Shown: positions 36,001 to 44,294 of the stretch, one piece after another
Numbering within the stretch: position 1 is the first letter of the stretch
Layout: every line of letters starts with the position of its first letter
NCBI RefSeq assembly: GCF_001583495.1
Contig: NZ_LQAQ01000019.1
Coordinates: 1 to 64,000, forward strand
Reading direction: 5' to 3'
From: Flammeovirga sp. SJP92
Lineage (GTDB): Bacteria > Bacteroidota > Bacteroidia > Cytophagales > Flammeovirgaceae
Length of the DNA: 64,000 nucleotides
Notes under the pieces: generated by a model
Seen by the model: only the letters and a program-made list of their open reading frames with translations
Told to the model about the DNA's origin: nothing
Databases searched by the model: none
Translations under genes and position numbers: made by a program

Positions 36001-36916
36001 CGGTAAACTCTTCTTTGAAAGTGAAGAGAACAAACAAACCACTTTCTTCTTAGAGCTTCCACTGAAAGTGAAAGGCATGCGAAATGATGCCGTTCCTCAA
36101 GAAATATCACATTATGGTGATGAGTTTGTGGAGAAGGACAAAGAGAAATACGATTATAGAATTGCGGTAGCGGAAGATAATGAAGAGTTGAGAGCATTTA
36201 TCAAAACTTCACTTTCTGACAGTTTTGAAGTCGAGGTCTTTGAAAATGGCAAGGAATGTTTTGACGCTCTACTAGAAAACGATTTCCATCTAGTACTATC
36301 AGATGTGATGATGCCTGTGATGAACGGTTATGAACTTTGCAATCAAATCAAAAGCAATGTAGCTACCTCCCACCTTCCGATCATTATGTTGACGGCACTT
36401 AACGCCTCTATGTACAAAGCGGAAGGTTATATGCACGGTGCAGACCACTATGTCATCAAACCTTTTGACATCAGAATGCTGAAATATAGAATCATCAGTC
36501 TGATTGAAAATAGAAAGGCACTAAGTCAGTTGTACAGAAAGCAAATTCATGAGGATGAACCTGTCAAAGTACAGCCTGTAGTAGAAGAAACAATTGACAG
36601 TAAATTCCTCACCGAATTCAAACAGTTAATTGAAACCAACTTAACAGACTCCAATTACAATGTCTCTGAAATCTGTAAAGACATTGGGATGAGTAGGCCC
36701 GTTTTATATCGAAAAATTAAGGCACTCACCGATCTTTCACCTAAAGAATACATCCAAACCAAACGTCTCAATCACGCCAAGAAGATGTTGATGGAATCTG
36801 ATGAGAGTATCAGTACAATTGCCTATGAAAGCGGTTATTCTGATCCAAAATATTTCTCTACTGTGTTTAAGAAACAGTTTGGAGAAAGTCCAAGTGAGTT
36901 TAAGCAACATTGTTAA
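33047..36916 (+). CDS. Hybrid two-component system regulator (HTCS) of the PUL
   Basis: A 1,289-residue one-protein signalling system. Signal peptide 1-23; periplasmic sensor of beta-propeller repeats (~30-650) and a Y_Y_Y domain (~680-745); one membrane helix (~753-775). Then a histidine kinase with phosphoacceptor His794 in FAEIAHELRTPL, N-box NAIKYSKEN and G-boxes DHGLGIPKG and GSGIGLVLSYKY; a receiver domain with Asp1086 in LSDVMMPVMNGYE; and a C-terminal AraC-type HTH (~1185-1289). HTCS proteins bind an oligosaccharide in the periplasm and switch on the neighbouring PUL. All catalytic residues are present. It follows the SusCD operon on the same strand with a 287-bp gap. Confidence 0.95.
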   Translation: MNLKRILLTFFILFINTFIAFAQWDENLLFDNYNVQDGLSSHIVYDIANDQDDFTWVITPNGIQRFDGKNFKNYTIKNPAGDDIIFYKHNSGLYIDQVKKLWVFCQFGLYTYNPEIDSFEPFEITDINNKRAYTSIIEHNGYYYFLSWQMLVRWNPKKNAFKKIFLKKRITATTPYGTQGLLIASPNGLQIIKRGEAKEFQLYGINLKGAGITCLYKSSDNAVWVGTYNKGIYLIKDNKIQHIKKNVDYKISKFSTYKNKIIAGTDGHGIMVFDHDGHEVSGTNLKAINGLPINSLTVDQHQRLWIATYGKGLFLHNPHKPYLRKINTDPDPNMIADHGYSSFKDSKKRILLGTNKGMVIKDKNGKKRYLRPNHFIKTFDRNESFVVNNIVEDRHHNFWVSSYGFGLFYLDGKNFKVLKSIKNFQVGEQHYNCKFILQLELYGDKLWFRLVKGTVFGMNIIDQQFSKHPLSSTSYIYYSPQQGKMYAANHEGIYEIDQEKPKQIIKSPNLSVSAIMPIDDKSFMLGTESKGVLIFDVVKKKISPIQDNQRNLLPRRIKQILKTDLNKYVIIGDNGLFTFHYNKGKISDIHEPLQKFESHQGASILNNNNIILGSYDGFYQFPLHFEENITTAPKITFNHLTVDGKDITALNSKMLDKDINLVEEVVLNHPDRGFSLNIISPEYRDDPNFFSWKLEGYEDNYSKKSTLQEINYQNLPYGSYELKIKMYSGRNTREEVARSLIISVAPPIWATTWAKVLYTIGVLILLWLIYKSYADYIQQKHLQARNTVFAEIAHELRTPLTLIQGPLQKLEEDTDLDASATRLIGMIRSNLTRLNKRITQLLDYERINQVNEELVVKEFDIVHLIKVLIRDFDPLLQKKNIEVQIDSSKEKIMVELDFDKMEKIIYNLVSNAIKYSKENDKIFIDIKKVEDQIKFSITDHGLGIPKGNQKHIFKRFYRAENVIKNKKIGSGIGLVLSYKYTSMMHGKLFFESEENKQTTFFLELPLKVKGMRNDAVPQEISHYGDEFVEKDKEKYDYRIAVAEDNEELRAFIKTSLSDSFEVEVFENGKECFDALLENDFHLVLSDVMMPVMNGYELCNQIKSNVATSHLPIIMLTALNASMYKAEGYMHGADHYVIKPFDIRMLKYRIISLIENRKALSQLYRKQIHEDEPVKVQPVVEETIDSKFLTEFKQLIETNLTDSNYNVSEICKDIGMSRPVLYRKIKALTDLSPKEYIQTKRLNHAKKMLMESDESISTIAYESGYSDPKYFSTVFKKQFGESPSEFKQHC

Positions 36917-36922
36917 TATAAA

Positions 36923-36956
36923 ATTGTGCACCTTAGTTCAAACTTTAGTGCACAAT
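36923..36956 (+). terminator. Hairpin after HTCS gene
   Basis: Perfect 9-bp stem ATTGTGCAC / GTGCACAAT with a 16-nt loop, 6 bp after the HTCS stop, followed by CCATTTTA. Confidence 0.55.
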
Positions 36957-37177
36957 CCATTTTAGAATGAAATTCATTTAATTGTTATTTGTAAATAAAA
37001 ATCCTAATTTTGAGACTCATACCAATTAAGTATTACATACTTTTTTGACAGAAATCTTTGATTTAAACTTTTTTTGCAAACTTATTTTTAATACAGATAG
37101 AAGTGTGTATCACTAAGCATTCTATTCAATTTACTTTGAAACACACTTTATTTATTCAATCTTTAAAATCGACTATT

Positions 37178-38380
37178 ATGCTACTGAAAAACAAACTGTG
37201 GATGAGTTATCTAATCGTTATCTCTTTATCATTTTTTATATATAGCTGTACTACAGAGGAAATAACACCTTCTGATAGTCAGGAGGAAGTTGACGATTCA
37301 ACAGATGAAACGGAAAAACCTTCCAATGAAGTTGTTGATAAAGAAATCAGCCTGGGAAATGGACAAGTGTTCAATATGAAATACTTTATGATTTCTATTA
37401 ATCAGATTTTATTTAACCCTTCTGAAAGAAAAAGAATGTTTATGACACATGACATCGATAAAGAAGGTATAATCAATCAATCATTTTGGAATTTTTCATA
37501 TGTTGGTTCTTTCGGGAATAGAGTTGTTACGATGCAACATTCCTTAGACTCTAAAGATGTAATTAACAGCTCTACAATTGAAATTTATGACACTCAGATT
37601 ACCTATGAATATATCTATGACGAAAAAGGACTAATCAGTTCAATGAATGAAAGTGCATTTGGTATTCTTGTGAATCGTTACAACTATGAATATAATGAGA
37701 AGAATCAGTTGATGAAAAAGCAAAATATTAATAATAACGTTACTTACTCATTTGTATATAATACAGATGGTAAAATTATTAGTTTAACTGAAGAGTTTGA
37801 ATCCATTTTCACCACTTATAATTACAGTTACGATGCTCAAGGGTATTTACTTTCTGAAAAATCGAATTGGAACTATAAAAGAGATTATAAATACGATAAT
37901 CAAGGACGAATTTCTGAAAGTTTAGGAGGAACAAGTGCTGAATATCTTAGTAAATATGAATACACAGATAATCAACTGACACTAAAAATATACCCACCAG
38001 AAAATAGCACAAACATTTACATTAGAAAAGACGAAGTATATATGGATAAGATTACTAATCTTAAATACTTTGTTTACTATTATGAAGAATTTGCAATTAA
38101 AGGTCTATTAAATACTAAAAACAAAATAGATGAAAGGCAATATTTTACAAATAACAATTTTGATTTGAAACTTGTTGGTAATAGTAAAGTTGACTCTAGA
38201 TACAGGGATGGATATGGACATAAAAAGCAAGAATCATTTTATAATACAAAGGGAGATAAAATATATGTGATCACTTATACAGAAGAAGGAGAATTTACTT
38301 ATTACAAAGGTGATGGAACGACTAAGATCTCTAAAAGTGATATTACAGAACAATGGGTGCTAGAATTATTAAATCACTAA
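37178..38380 (+). CDS. Lipoprotein with YD-like repeats, unknown function
   Basis: Start set at ATG 37178 (MLLKNKLWMSY); the frame is open 25 codons upstream. The 400-residue protein has a lipoprotein signal with IYSC (Cys24 by this start), a Glu/Asp/Ser/Thr-rich linker (~28-50) and then about six short repeats of the form Y-x-Y-D/N-E/Q-x-G-x-I/L (YIYDEKGLIS, YEYNEKNQLM, FVYNTDGKII, YSYDAQGYLL, YKYDNQGRIS). These resemble RHS/YD repeats but the copies are few and no toxin domain is present. It is probably an outer-membrane-anchored protein. It lies between the regulator and a GH3 gene. It may belong to the PUL, but nothing in it points to sugars, and its base composition (very AT-rich) differs from the PUL genes. 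Confidence 0.6.
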   Translation: MLLKNKLWMSYLIVISLSFFIYSCTTEEITPSDSQEEVDDSTDETEKPSNEVVDKEISLGNGQVFNMKYFMISINQILFNPSERKRMFMTHDIDKEGIINQSFWNFSYVGSFGNRVVTMQHSLDSKDVINSSTIEIYDTQITYEYIYDEKGLISSMNESAFGILVNRYNYEYNEKNQLMKKQNINNNVTYSFVYNTDGKIISLTEEFESIFTTYNYSYDAQGYLLSEKSNWNYKRDYKYDNQGRISESLGGTSAEYLSKYEYTDNQLTLKIYPPENSTNIYIRKDEVYMDKITNLKYFVYYYEEFAIKGLLNTKNKIDERQYFTNNNFDLKLVGNSKVDSRYRDGYGHKKQESFYNTKGDKIYVITYTEEGEFTYYKGDGTTKISKSDITEQWVLELLNH

Positions 38381-38420
38381 TCAATTAATCTTGATCATTA
38401 TAAAAAAATATTACTTCCTT

Positions 38421-38457
38421 AAAACATCTTAATTCCGGTTAAGATGTTTTTTTATTT
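38421..38457 (+). terminator. Rho-independent terminator
   Basis: Stem AAACATCTTAA / TTAAGATGTTT with a TTCCGG loop and a following T-run, 41 bp after the lipoprotein stop. Confidence 0.85.
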
Positions 38458-38582
38458 AAAAGTTCTTTTTGCAAACGGTTTCATGTTAATAAAAAATAGA
38501 AAAGTTACCCAAAATTTTAAAGATAGAGGCAAGTAAACGAAATTGAAAGAGACAATTAACTACAACCCTGAATGAATGAATT

Positions 38583-40790
38583 ATGAACAGACGATCTTTC
38601 TTAATTTTAATTTTAAATGTATTTACTGTAACCTCACTAACATTTGCACAACACCCTTGGTCCGATACTTCTCTCCCGATGGAGGAAAGAGTGGATTTAT
38701 TGGTGAAAGAAATGACACTAGAGGAGAAAATTGGGCAGCTTGGAAATGCTGCTCCGGCCATTGAAAGACTTGACCTTCCAGAATACAACTGGTGGAATGA
38801 AGCGTTACATGGTGTTGCAAGAAACGGTAGAGCTACTATTTTCCCACAGGCTATCGGTATGGCCGCTACTTTCGATAAGGAATTGATATATGATGTTGCT
38901 TCAGCAATTGGCAAGGAAGCAAGAGCGAAATATCAGATCTCGCAATCTATCGGCAATCGTACCATGTATTCAGGGCTTACGTTCTGGACTCCGAATGTCA
39001 ATATTTTCAGAGATCCAAGATGGGGACGTGGGCAGGAAACGTATGGTGAAGATCCTTATTTGACCTCTCAAATTGGTATTCAATTCGTGAAAGGTCTTCA
39101 AGGTAACGACCCTAAGTATCTTCAAGCTTCTGCATGTGCCAAACACTATGCTGTCCACTCAGGACCTGAAGCTTTAAGACATGAATTTGATGTTACCGTT
39201 TCTAAGCAAGACCTTTATGAAACCTACCTTCCTGCTTTTAAAGCATTGGTAACTGAAGCAGATGTAGAATCCGTTATGGGTGCTTACAACAGAGTGTACG
39301 GAGATCCTGCCTGTGGAAGTGATTTGTTATTGAATCAGATCTTAAGAAATGACTGGGGATTTGATGGACACGTTGTTTCTGACTGTGGTGCTATTGAAGA
39401 TTTCTTTAAGTATCATAAAACGTCCAAAGGACCAAAAGAAGCAGCCGCTTTAGCGTTGAAAATGGGTACAAACTTGAACTGTGGATGGGTTTATCAGGCT
39501 CATTTGAAAGGTGCTATTGAAGATGGTTTAGTAGACGAAAGTATGGTGGATCAGCGTTTGAAGGAATTGATGATGACTCGTTTCAAATTAGGTTTCTTTG
39601 ACCCTGCCAATATGAACCCTTTCAATAATGTAGATGAATCAGTAATTGAAAGTAAAGAACACCAACAATTGTCTTATAACACGGCAGTAAAATCATTAGT
39701 TTTACTGAAAAACAAAAACAATGTTTTGCCTCTTAACAAGGACATTAGAAACTTATATGTGTTGGGTCCTAATGCCGCTTCAACTGAGGTTCTTTTAGGA
39801 AATTACTACGGATTAGCGGCAAATACTGTATCGATTTTAGATGGTATTGTGGGTAATGTAAGCAAGGGAACAACGATTGAATACAAACAAGGTATTTTGC
39901 TGGATGAACCGAATAAGAACCCTATTGACTGGGCTACTGGAGCTGCAAGAAGTGCTGATGCTTGTATTGCAGTTATGGGTATTTCTCCATTGTTAGAAGG
40001 TGAAGAAGGTGAGGCTATTGCTTCAACAACAAAAGGAGATAGAATTGCGTTAGGTTTACCTCAAAACCAAATTGATTTCTTGAAGAAAATTAAGAAGGAC
40101 AGTAAGAAACCTCTGATCTTAGTGCTTACTGGAGGTTCTCCAATTGTGATGCCTGAAGTAGAGGAAATTGCTGATGCTATATTATTTGCTTGGTATCCTG
40201 GTCAAATGGGTGGTCAAGCGGTAGGTGATGTATTGTTCGGAAAGGTGTCTCCTTCTGGAAAACTGCCGATCACTTTCCCTCAATCTTTGGAGCAACTTCC
40301 TGCTTATGAAGATTACACAATGAAAGGAAGAACGTATAGATACATGACTGAACAACCTCTTTTCCCATTCGGGTATGGTCAGACTTATACCTCTTTTGAG
40401 ATTGAAAGTTTAACAGCTTCTGTTGAAAAGGTAAAAGCGAATGAAAATGTTGAATTGGAGGTAAAAGTAAAAAATACAGGAAGTTTTGATGCTGAAGATG
40501 TAATTCAAATCTATTTGACAGATTACAATGCTGATTTTGAAACTCCTGTGCAATCATTGAAAAAATTTGAAAGAGTGATATTGAAAGCCGGTGAGACAAA
40601 AACACTCACGTTTACGCTTACACCTGAGGATCGTTCTGTATTTAACAATGAAGGTCAATTAATACAATCTTCTAACACAGTAAAAGTAATTGCAGCTGAT
40701 GCTTCTCCAGGAGCAAGAAGTGAAGAATTAGGTTATGCCAAGAAGGAATTGGTATTGAAAATTAAAGGTGGTGGAAAAGTAGTACAATAA
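38583..40790 (+). CDS. GH3 glycosidase of beta-xylosidase type
   Basis: A 735-residue enzyme with signal peptide (1-22). Motifs EYNWWNEALHGVAR near residue 70 and VVSDCGAIEDF with nucleophile Asp267 are characteristic of the GH3 beta-xylosidase group, in contrast to the SDW form of the other GH3 gene here. The second domain and a C-terminal Fn3-like domain are complete. It would release xylose or a similar pentose from the non-reducing end of oligosaccharides in the periplasm, matching the GH10 domain encoded at 28159. It is a single-gene unit with terminators on both sides. The tail EELGYAKKELVLKIKG is normal for the family, and no domain is missing. Substrate is inferred from motif, not tested. 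Confidence 0.92.
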   Translation: MNRRSFLILILNVFTVTSLTFAQHPWSDTSLPMEERVDLLVKEMTLEEKIGQLGNAAPAIERLDLPEYNWWNEALHGVARNGRATIFPQAIGMAATFDKELIYDVASAIGKEARAKYQISQSIGNRTMYSGLTFWTPNVNIFRDPRWGRGQETYGEDPYLTSQIGIQFVKGLQGNDPKYLQASACAKHYAVHSGPEALRHEFDVTVSKQDLYETYLPAFKALVTEADVESVMGAYNRVYGDPACGSDLLLNQILRNDWGFDGHVVSDCGAIEDFFKYHKTSKGPKEAAALALKMGTNLNCGWVYQAHLKGAIEDGLVDESMVDQRLKELMMTRFKLGFFDPANMNPFNNVDESVIESKEHQQLSYNTAVKSLVLLKNKNNVLPLNKDIRNLYVLGPNAASTEVLLGNYYGLAANTVSILDGIVGNVSKGTTIEYKQGILLDEPNKNPIDWATGAARSADACIAVMGISPLLEGEEGEAIASTTKGDRIALGLPQNQIDFLKKIKKDSKKPLILVLTGGSPIVMPEVEEIADAILFAWYPGQMGGQAVGDVLFGKVSPSGKLPITFPQSLEQLPAYEDYTMKGRTYRYMTEQPLFPFGYGQTYTSFEIESLTASVEKVKANENVELEVKVKNTGSFDAEDVIQIYLTDYNADFETPVQSLKKFERVILKAGETKTLTFTLTPEDRSVFNNEGQLIQSSNTVKVIAADASPGARSEELGYAKKELVLKIKGGGKVVQ

Positions 40791-40807
40791 TTTGAAACTA
40801 CCTCACA

Positions 40808-40856
40808 AAAGAAGGCCATTTTATCAGAATTATCACCTGATAAAATGGCCTTCTTT
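40808..40856. terminator. Strong bidirectional terminator
   Basis: A perfect 20-bp stem (AAAGAAGGCCATTTTATCAG and its complement) around a 9-nt loop, with T-rich ends both ways. It lies between the convergent GH3 and small lipoprotein genes. Confidence 0.9.
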
Positions 40857-40870
40857 AGGTTAAGAAAGAT

Positions 40871-41305
40871 TTACTTTACAAGCGTACTCGTTTCATCTTC
40901 TACTTCAAAGTAAAGTGTAATTTTATTTTCTGATACTGAAGTTATTTTTAAAATAAATTCAGAACCATCATTTGTCACTTTTAATACTTTTCCAAATTCG
41001 ACCCATTCCCAGGCTCCTGTTTCTTCGACTACTTGAACAGAGCAACTTTCACCATCCTCAATAGTAACATACTCCCCATAAACATTTTTGGTAAACATGG
41101 TTCCATCTGCGTTAAAAGTCACCTCTGCTTCATACTCTTTGTCTCCACATTTCATGTATGATTCTTCCACAGTCCATTTAGAACCAATTAAGATATCTGC
41201 AACTTTCTGCAACTCTTCAGGAAATACTTCTTCTTTAGAATCAGAACATGACTGGAACAGGAATAAATTGAATAATAGGGCTACGATAAGTGATCGCTTT
41301 AGCAT
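40871..41305 (-). CDS. Small lipoprotein with lipocalin-like fold
   Basis: A 144-residue lipoprotein: the lipobox ends at Cys20 (FLFQSC). The mature part has the outline of the lipocalin-like small lipoproteins of Bacteroidetes (ILIGSKWTVEESYMKCG start, then a beta-rich FNADGTMFTKN strand and a closing EITLYFE-type strand). Two cysteines in the core could form a disulfide. Function of this family is unknown. It is a single-gene unit convergent with the GH3 gene through a shared terminator and is unlikely to belong to the PUL. Confidence 0.7.
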   Translation of the reverse strand: MLKRSLIVALLFNLFLFQSCSDSKEEVFPEELQKVADILIGSKWTVEESYMKCGDKEYEAEVTFNADGTMFTKNVYGEYVTIEDGESCSVQVVEETGAWEWVEFGKVLKVTNDGSEFILKITSVSENKITLYFEVEDETSTLVK

Positions 41306-41440
41306 AATAATAAATATTTAATTTGAAAATAGTTGTTGTGTTTGTGATTGAAGTTTTTAAAGTAAAAGTTTGTATAGATTGAATCACAAAATTATTTCTA
41401 AAGCTAACTCAGTCGATTTAAATATAAAAGATATTACAAT

Positions 41441-41475
41441 AAAAAAATCCCAAACAGCCACAGCTATTCAGGATT
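41441..41475 (-). terminator. Rho-independent terminator of the polyprenyl synthase gene
   Basis: On the minus strand a 13-bp stem (AATCCTGAATAGC / GCTGTTTGGGATT, with three G-U pairs) with a TGTG loop is followed by T residues, 60 bp after the stop at 41535. Confidence 0.85.
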
Positions 41476-41534
41476 ATTCACAATACTCTTAACAAGATAC
41501 AAACAAACATTGTCAAGAATTATTTTTAGTTCTA

Positions 41535-42515
41535 TTAATGATCTCTATTCTGTAAATAGATACCAAAATTCTTTAATAACTCGATTTTATCTTCAGTAAC
41601 GTCTAATCGTTCTAAGGCTTTGTAACCTTTATTAAAATACTCATTAGCTCTGTCTGTAGCCATTTGTTTAATGCCCAAACGGTCATAAATTGCTGTAACG
41701 GCTTTTACTTTCTCAGCCTTATCAGTATTATTGTCATGCAACCAATAATTCAACTCTTCTGCATCCTTCCCTTCTGCTTGTTTTAAAGCCTTGATCAGCA
41801 TTAATGTTTTCTTATTAGAAATGATATCACCTCCAACTTGCTTACCGAATTTATCTTGATCAGCATACACATCCAAAATATCATCATTCAATTGGAAACC
41901 AAGCCCCACGTTAACACCAAATTCTTCGATCACCGCTGATTGTTCATCTGATGCTCCTCCGATCAATGCTCCTAATCGTAATGCGAAACCTACCAAAACA
42001 GCCGTTTTCAGACGGATCATATTGATATATTCTTCCTCACCTACTTCATCTCTTTCCTCAAAGTCCATATCAAATTGTTGTCCTTCACAGACCTCAATTG
42101 CACATTTGTTGAACAACTCAATGGCAGACCTTAAAATACTATCCTCCACTTTAATAATGTGTTCATATGCTTTCACAAACATGACATCACCGGATAGAAT
42201 ACCAATATTCGGATTCCATTTTTTATGAACAGTAGTATGCCCTCTTCTCAGTGGAGCTTCATCCATAATATCATCATGCATCAAAGTAAAGTTGTGAAAT
42301 ACTTCTACCCCAAGTGCCGGTTCCATAGCTTTTTCAAAATCCTCATCGAAAACATAACAACCTAATAAGGTTAATGCCGGGCGAAGTCTCTTCCCTCCAA
42401 GAGATAAAATGTAACGTAAAGGTTCGTAAAGGTTCTCTGGTGTTTCTCCAAACCTTTTCTTCTCTAATTCTTTGGCAAGTAGTATACCTGCTTCTTTTAT
42501 ATCAAATGATGTCAT
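41535..42515 (-). CDS. Polyprenyl diphosphate synthase
   Basis: A 326-residue trans-prenyltransferase that condenses isopentenyl diphosphate onto an allylic diphosphate. GGKRLRP is at 40-46, the first Asp-rich motif is DDIMD (81-85) with RRG after it, and the second is DDILD (211-215), all intact. The residues before the first Asp-rich motif (FHNFTLMH) include an aromatic that may set chain length, but whether the product is geranylgeranyl, hexa-, hepta- or octaprenyl cannot be decided here. It supplies quinone side chains or carotenoid precursors. Its start is 9 bp after the GldF-like stop, so the two are co-transcribed. Confidence 0.93.
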   Translation of the reverse strand: MTSFDIKEAGILLAKELEKKRFGETPENLYEPLRYILSLGGKRLRPALTLLGCYVFDEDFEKAMEPALGVEVFHNFTLMHDDIMDEAPLRRGHTTVHKKWNPNIGILSGDVMFVKAYEHIIKVEDSILRSAIELFNKCAIEVCEGQQFDMDFEERDEVGEEEYINMIRLKTAVLVGFALRLGALIGGASDEQSAVIEEFGVNVGLGFQLNDDILDVYADQDKFGKQVGGDIISNKKTLMLIKALKQAEGKDAEELNYWLHDNNTDKAEKVKAVTAIYDRLGIKQMATDRANEYFNKGYKALERLDVTEDKIELLKNFGIYLQNRDH

Positions 42516-42524
42516 CTTTTATAA

Positions 42525-43256
42525 TTATTCCCAGCGTCTGCTGCCAATAGATAATTTTGCCAGACTTAAGGCGATTCCAATTAAACTAAAAAAATATAGA
42601 ATATCACGAGAATCAATTAATCCTCTACTTAATGATCTATAATGGAAATCAATTCCCCATAAACCAATACTGTAAGCATAATCACCCAAAGCAGGAATTG
42701 AGGCCACTGATGAAATACCATCATAGCATATAAAACAAAAAACGACCGCCACTATAAAAGAAACGATTTGGCTTGAAGTGATAGAGGAAGCAAACACGCC
42801 AATGGATGCAAACCCACCTGCCAGAAATACAAGACCTATATAAGATCCTAAAACGGCTGCTGTATCAATATTTCCTTTTGGTGCTCCCAACTCATACACC
42901 GAATAATAATAAATCACCGTTGGAATTAGTGCCAGAATAGCGGTCATCCAAGCGGCAAAAAACTTTCCTCCAATAATTTGAAAGTCGGTTAGTGGCCTTG
43001 TAAAAAGCAATTCTAATGTTCCTGTTTTCTTCTCTTCTGCCAAACCTCTCATCGTTATGGCCGGCAACAAAAACATGAACACATAAGGGGCTACATTAAA
43101 TAATGGGTCTAATGTGGAAAAACGTCCTTCCAAAATACTTGTTTGAGGGAAAACCCAAACAAACATTCCCATCATTACTAAAAATACGGCCATTACTAGA
43201 TACCCCAATACCGCACTGAAAAAACTACTTAATTCTCTTTGAAAAATTTGCCACAT
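42525..43256 (-). CDS. gldF: GldF-like ABC-2 permease (gliding motility)
   Basis: I set the start at ATG 43256 (MWQIFQRELSSFF), giving 243 residues, the usual GldF length. The frame is open 29 codons further, but that part is AT-rich or lies in a 29-bp tandem repeat (43292-43378). The protein has six membrane helices with the GldF-type loops: FPQTSILEGRFSTLDPLF, RGLAEEKKTGTLELLFTRPL and an SLSRGLIDSRDILYF end. GldF pairs with the ATPase GldA and with GldG in an ABC transporter needed for gliding in Flavobacterium; gldA and gldG are not seen next to it here. Its stop is 9 bp before the polyprenyl synthase start. Confidence 0.85.
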   Translation of the reverse strand: MWQIFQRELSSFFSAVLGYLVMAVFLVMMGMFVWVFPQTSILEGRFSTLDPLFNVAPYVFMFLLPAITMRGLAEEKKTGTLELLFTRPLTDFQIIGGKFFAAWMTAILALIPTVIYYYSVYELGAPKGNIDTAAVLGSYIGLVFLAGGFASIGVFASSITSSQIVSFIVAVVFCFICYDGISSVASIPALGDYAYSIGLWGIDFHYRSLSRGLIDSRDILYFFSLIGIALSLAKLSIGSRRWE

Positions 43257-43291
43257 AAATAAAAAAATTTGCGAGATGACGCTTATGTTCA

Positions 43292-43378
43292 TTCCCATTT
43301 TGAATAGGAAATGACGTCCGTTCCCGTTTTGGATAGACGACATGACCTGTTCCTGATTTGGGTAGACACATTTAGATC
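43292..43378 (-). repeat. 29-bp tandem repeat, three degenerate copies
   Basis: Units start at 43292, 43321 and 43350 with TTCCCATTTTGAATAG, TTCCCGTTTTGGATAG and TTCCTGATTTGGGTAG. The first 16 bases are conserved, the rest diverged. It covers the upstream open frame of gldF, and 29 is not a multiple of three, so this part is unlikely to code. Confidence 0.65.
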
Positions 43379-43387
43379 TATCCCTAT
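43360..43387 (-). repeat. REP-like palindromic repeat, divergent copy 5
   Basis: GGGTAGACACATTTAG then ATCTATCCCTAT resembles the 26-bp repeats of the PUL but is 28 bp and diverged. It overlaps the end of the 29-bp tandem repeat. Confidence 0.5.
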
Positions 43388-43396
43388 ATATTGATG

Positions 43397-44026
43397 CTAA
43401 TATGGAGTTGCACCTTGGTATACATTTGAAAGATTAGAAGGAATAACATTTCCTCTAAACCTCACTTCAGTATTTGTGGTTTGTGCCCTTACTGTTGCAT
43501 CGGCCCAATTGTCAGCACCATTCAAATTGATTCGAATTGATGCCTGCATCATTGAACCTTGCACATTAAAAGACAACTGCAAACCTCCATGTTCATTTTC
43601 TGTCACTTTGAGTTCTGATATTTTACCATCTAAAGTGATTCCACCAACACCATTAAACCCTATAATTCCCTCAAATCCCAACTGTACCACACATGTTTCA
43701 CCTTCCATTTTAATGAAGTTGATGGTGTTAGTCACCTGTGCAATATTACCATATCGATCATACACCTGATTGGCTTGAAGCACAAAATTTTGTCCTTTCA
43801 TCGCTTCAAATGCCATTTGATACCGTGCTTGTTCTTCTGCTTTTGCTTGTTTCTTTGCTAGTTCCTTTGCTTTCTTCCGCTCTTCCTTTGCCTTCTTTTT
43901 GGCTAGCTTTCGCTGTTCTTTCTCTGTCAAAGGTTTTTCAGCAGTTTCTTGAGCGTAAGAGTTCGTTACTGAAACGCACATCACTATTATGAGTAATGCA
44001 AAAACATTGAATAAGATCTTTTTCAT
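43397..44026 (-). CDS. DUF4251-like exported protein
   Basis: A 209-residue protein with a signal peptide (1-25, ending NSYA-Q). A Lys/Glu/Ala-rich charged helix (~33-72, likely coiled coil) precedes a beta-rich domain of about 130 residues matching the DUF4251 pattern (NFVLQANQVYDRYGN start, VQLGFEGIIGFNGVGGIT core, SIRINLNGADNWADATV end). The function of the family is unknown; it is common in Bacteroidetes periplasm. It lies 140 bp upstream of gldF on the same strand and divergent from a TetR gene. Co-transcription with gldF is possible but the intervening repeats argue against it. Confidence 0.8.
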   Translation of the reverse strand: MKKILFNVFALLIIVMCVSVTNSYAQETAEKPLTEKEQRKLAKKKAKEERKKAKELAKKQAKAEEQARYQMAFEAMKGQNFVLQANQVYDRYGNIAQVTNTINFIKMEGETCVVQLGFEGIIGFNGVGGITLDGKISELKVTENEHGGLQLSFNVQGSMMQASIRINLNGADNWADATVRAQTTNTEVRFRGNVIPSNLSNVYQGATPY

Positions 44027-44294
44027 AGTAACTATTTAAATAAAGGAATTGAGTTATTTAATTAGGTATGAATTCCATTAAACACACCTCCACTGAAGGA
44101 AATCAGGTTTAATTTTATTCATTATTGTTGCGAAAAATAACCAATTAATTGTATAGTTATAGTTTTTCATAACATAGTTAAATGAATTCTCACAAATATA
44201 AACTATTCCAACAACGAAATAGTTTTTTCACTTTATTTTTTGAGCAAGATATGTAACTTTACATAGCAATTATTCATACGATTAAATTATAATT

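Noticed and set aside
38486-38914. 142-residue minus-strand ORF
   Set aside because: Overlaps the start of the GH3 gene with a convincing signal peptide and motifs on the other strand.
43292-43378. CRISPR-like tandem repeat
   Set aside because: Units are contiguous without spacers and diverged; not a CRISPR array.
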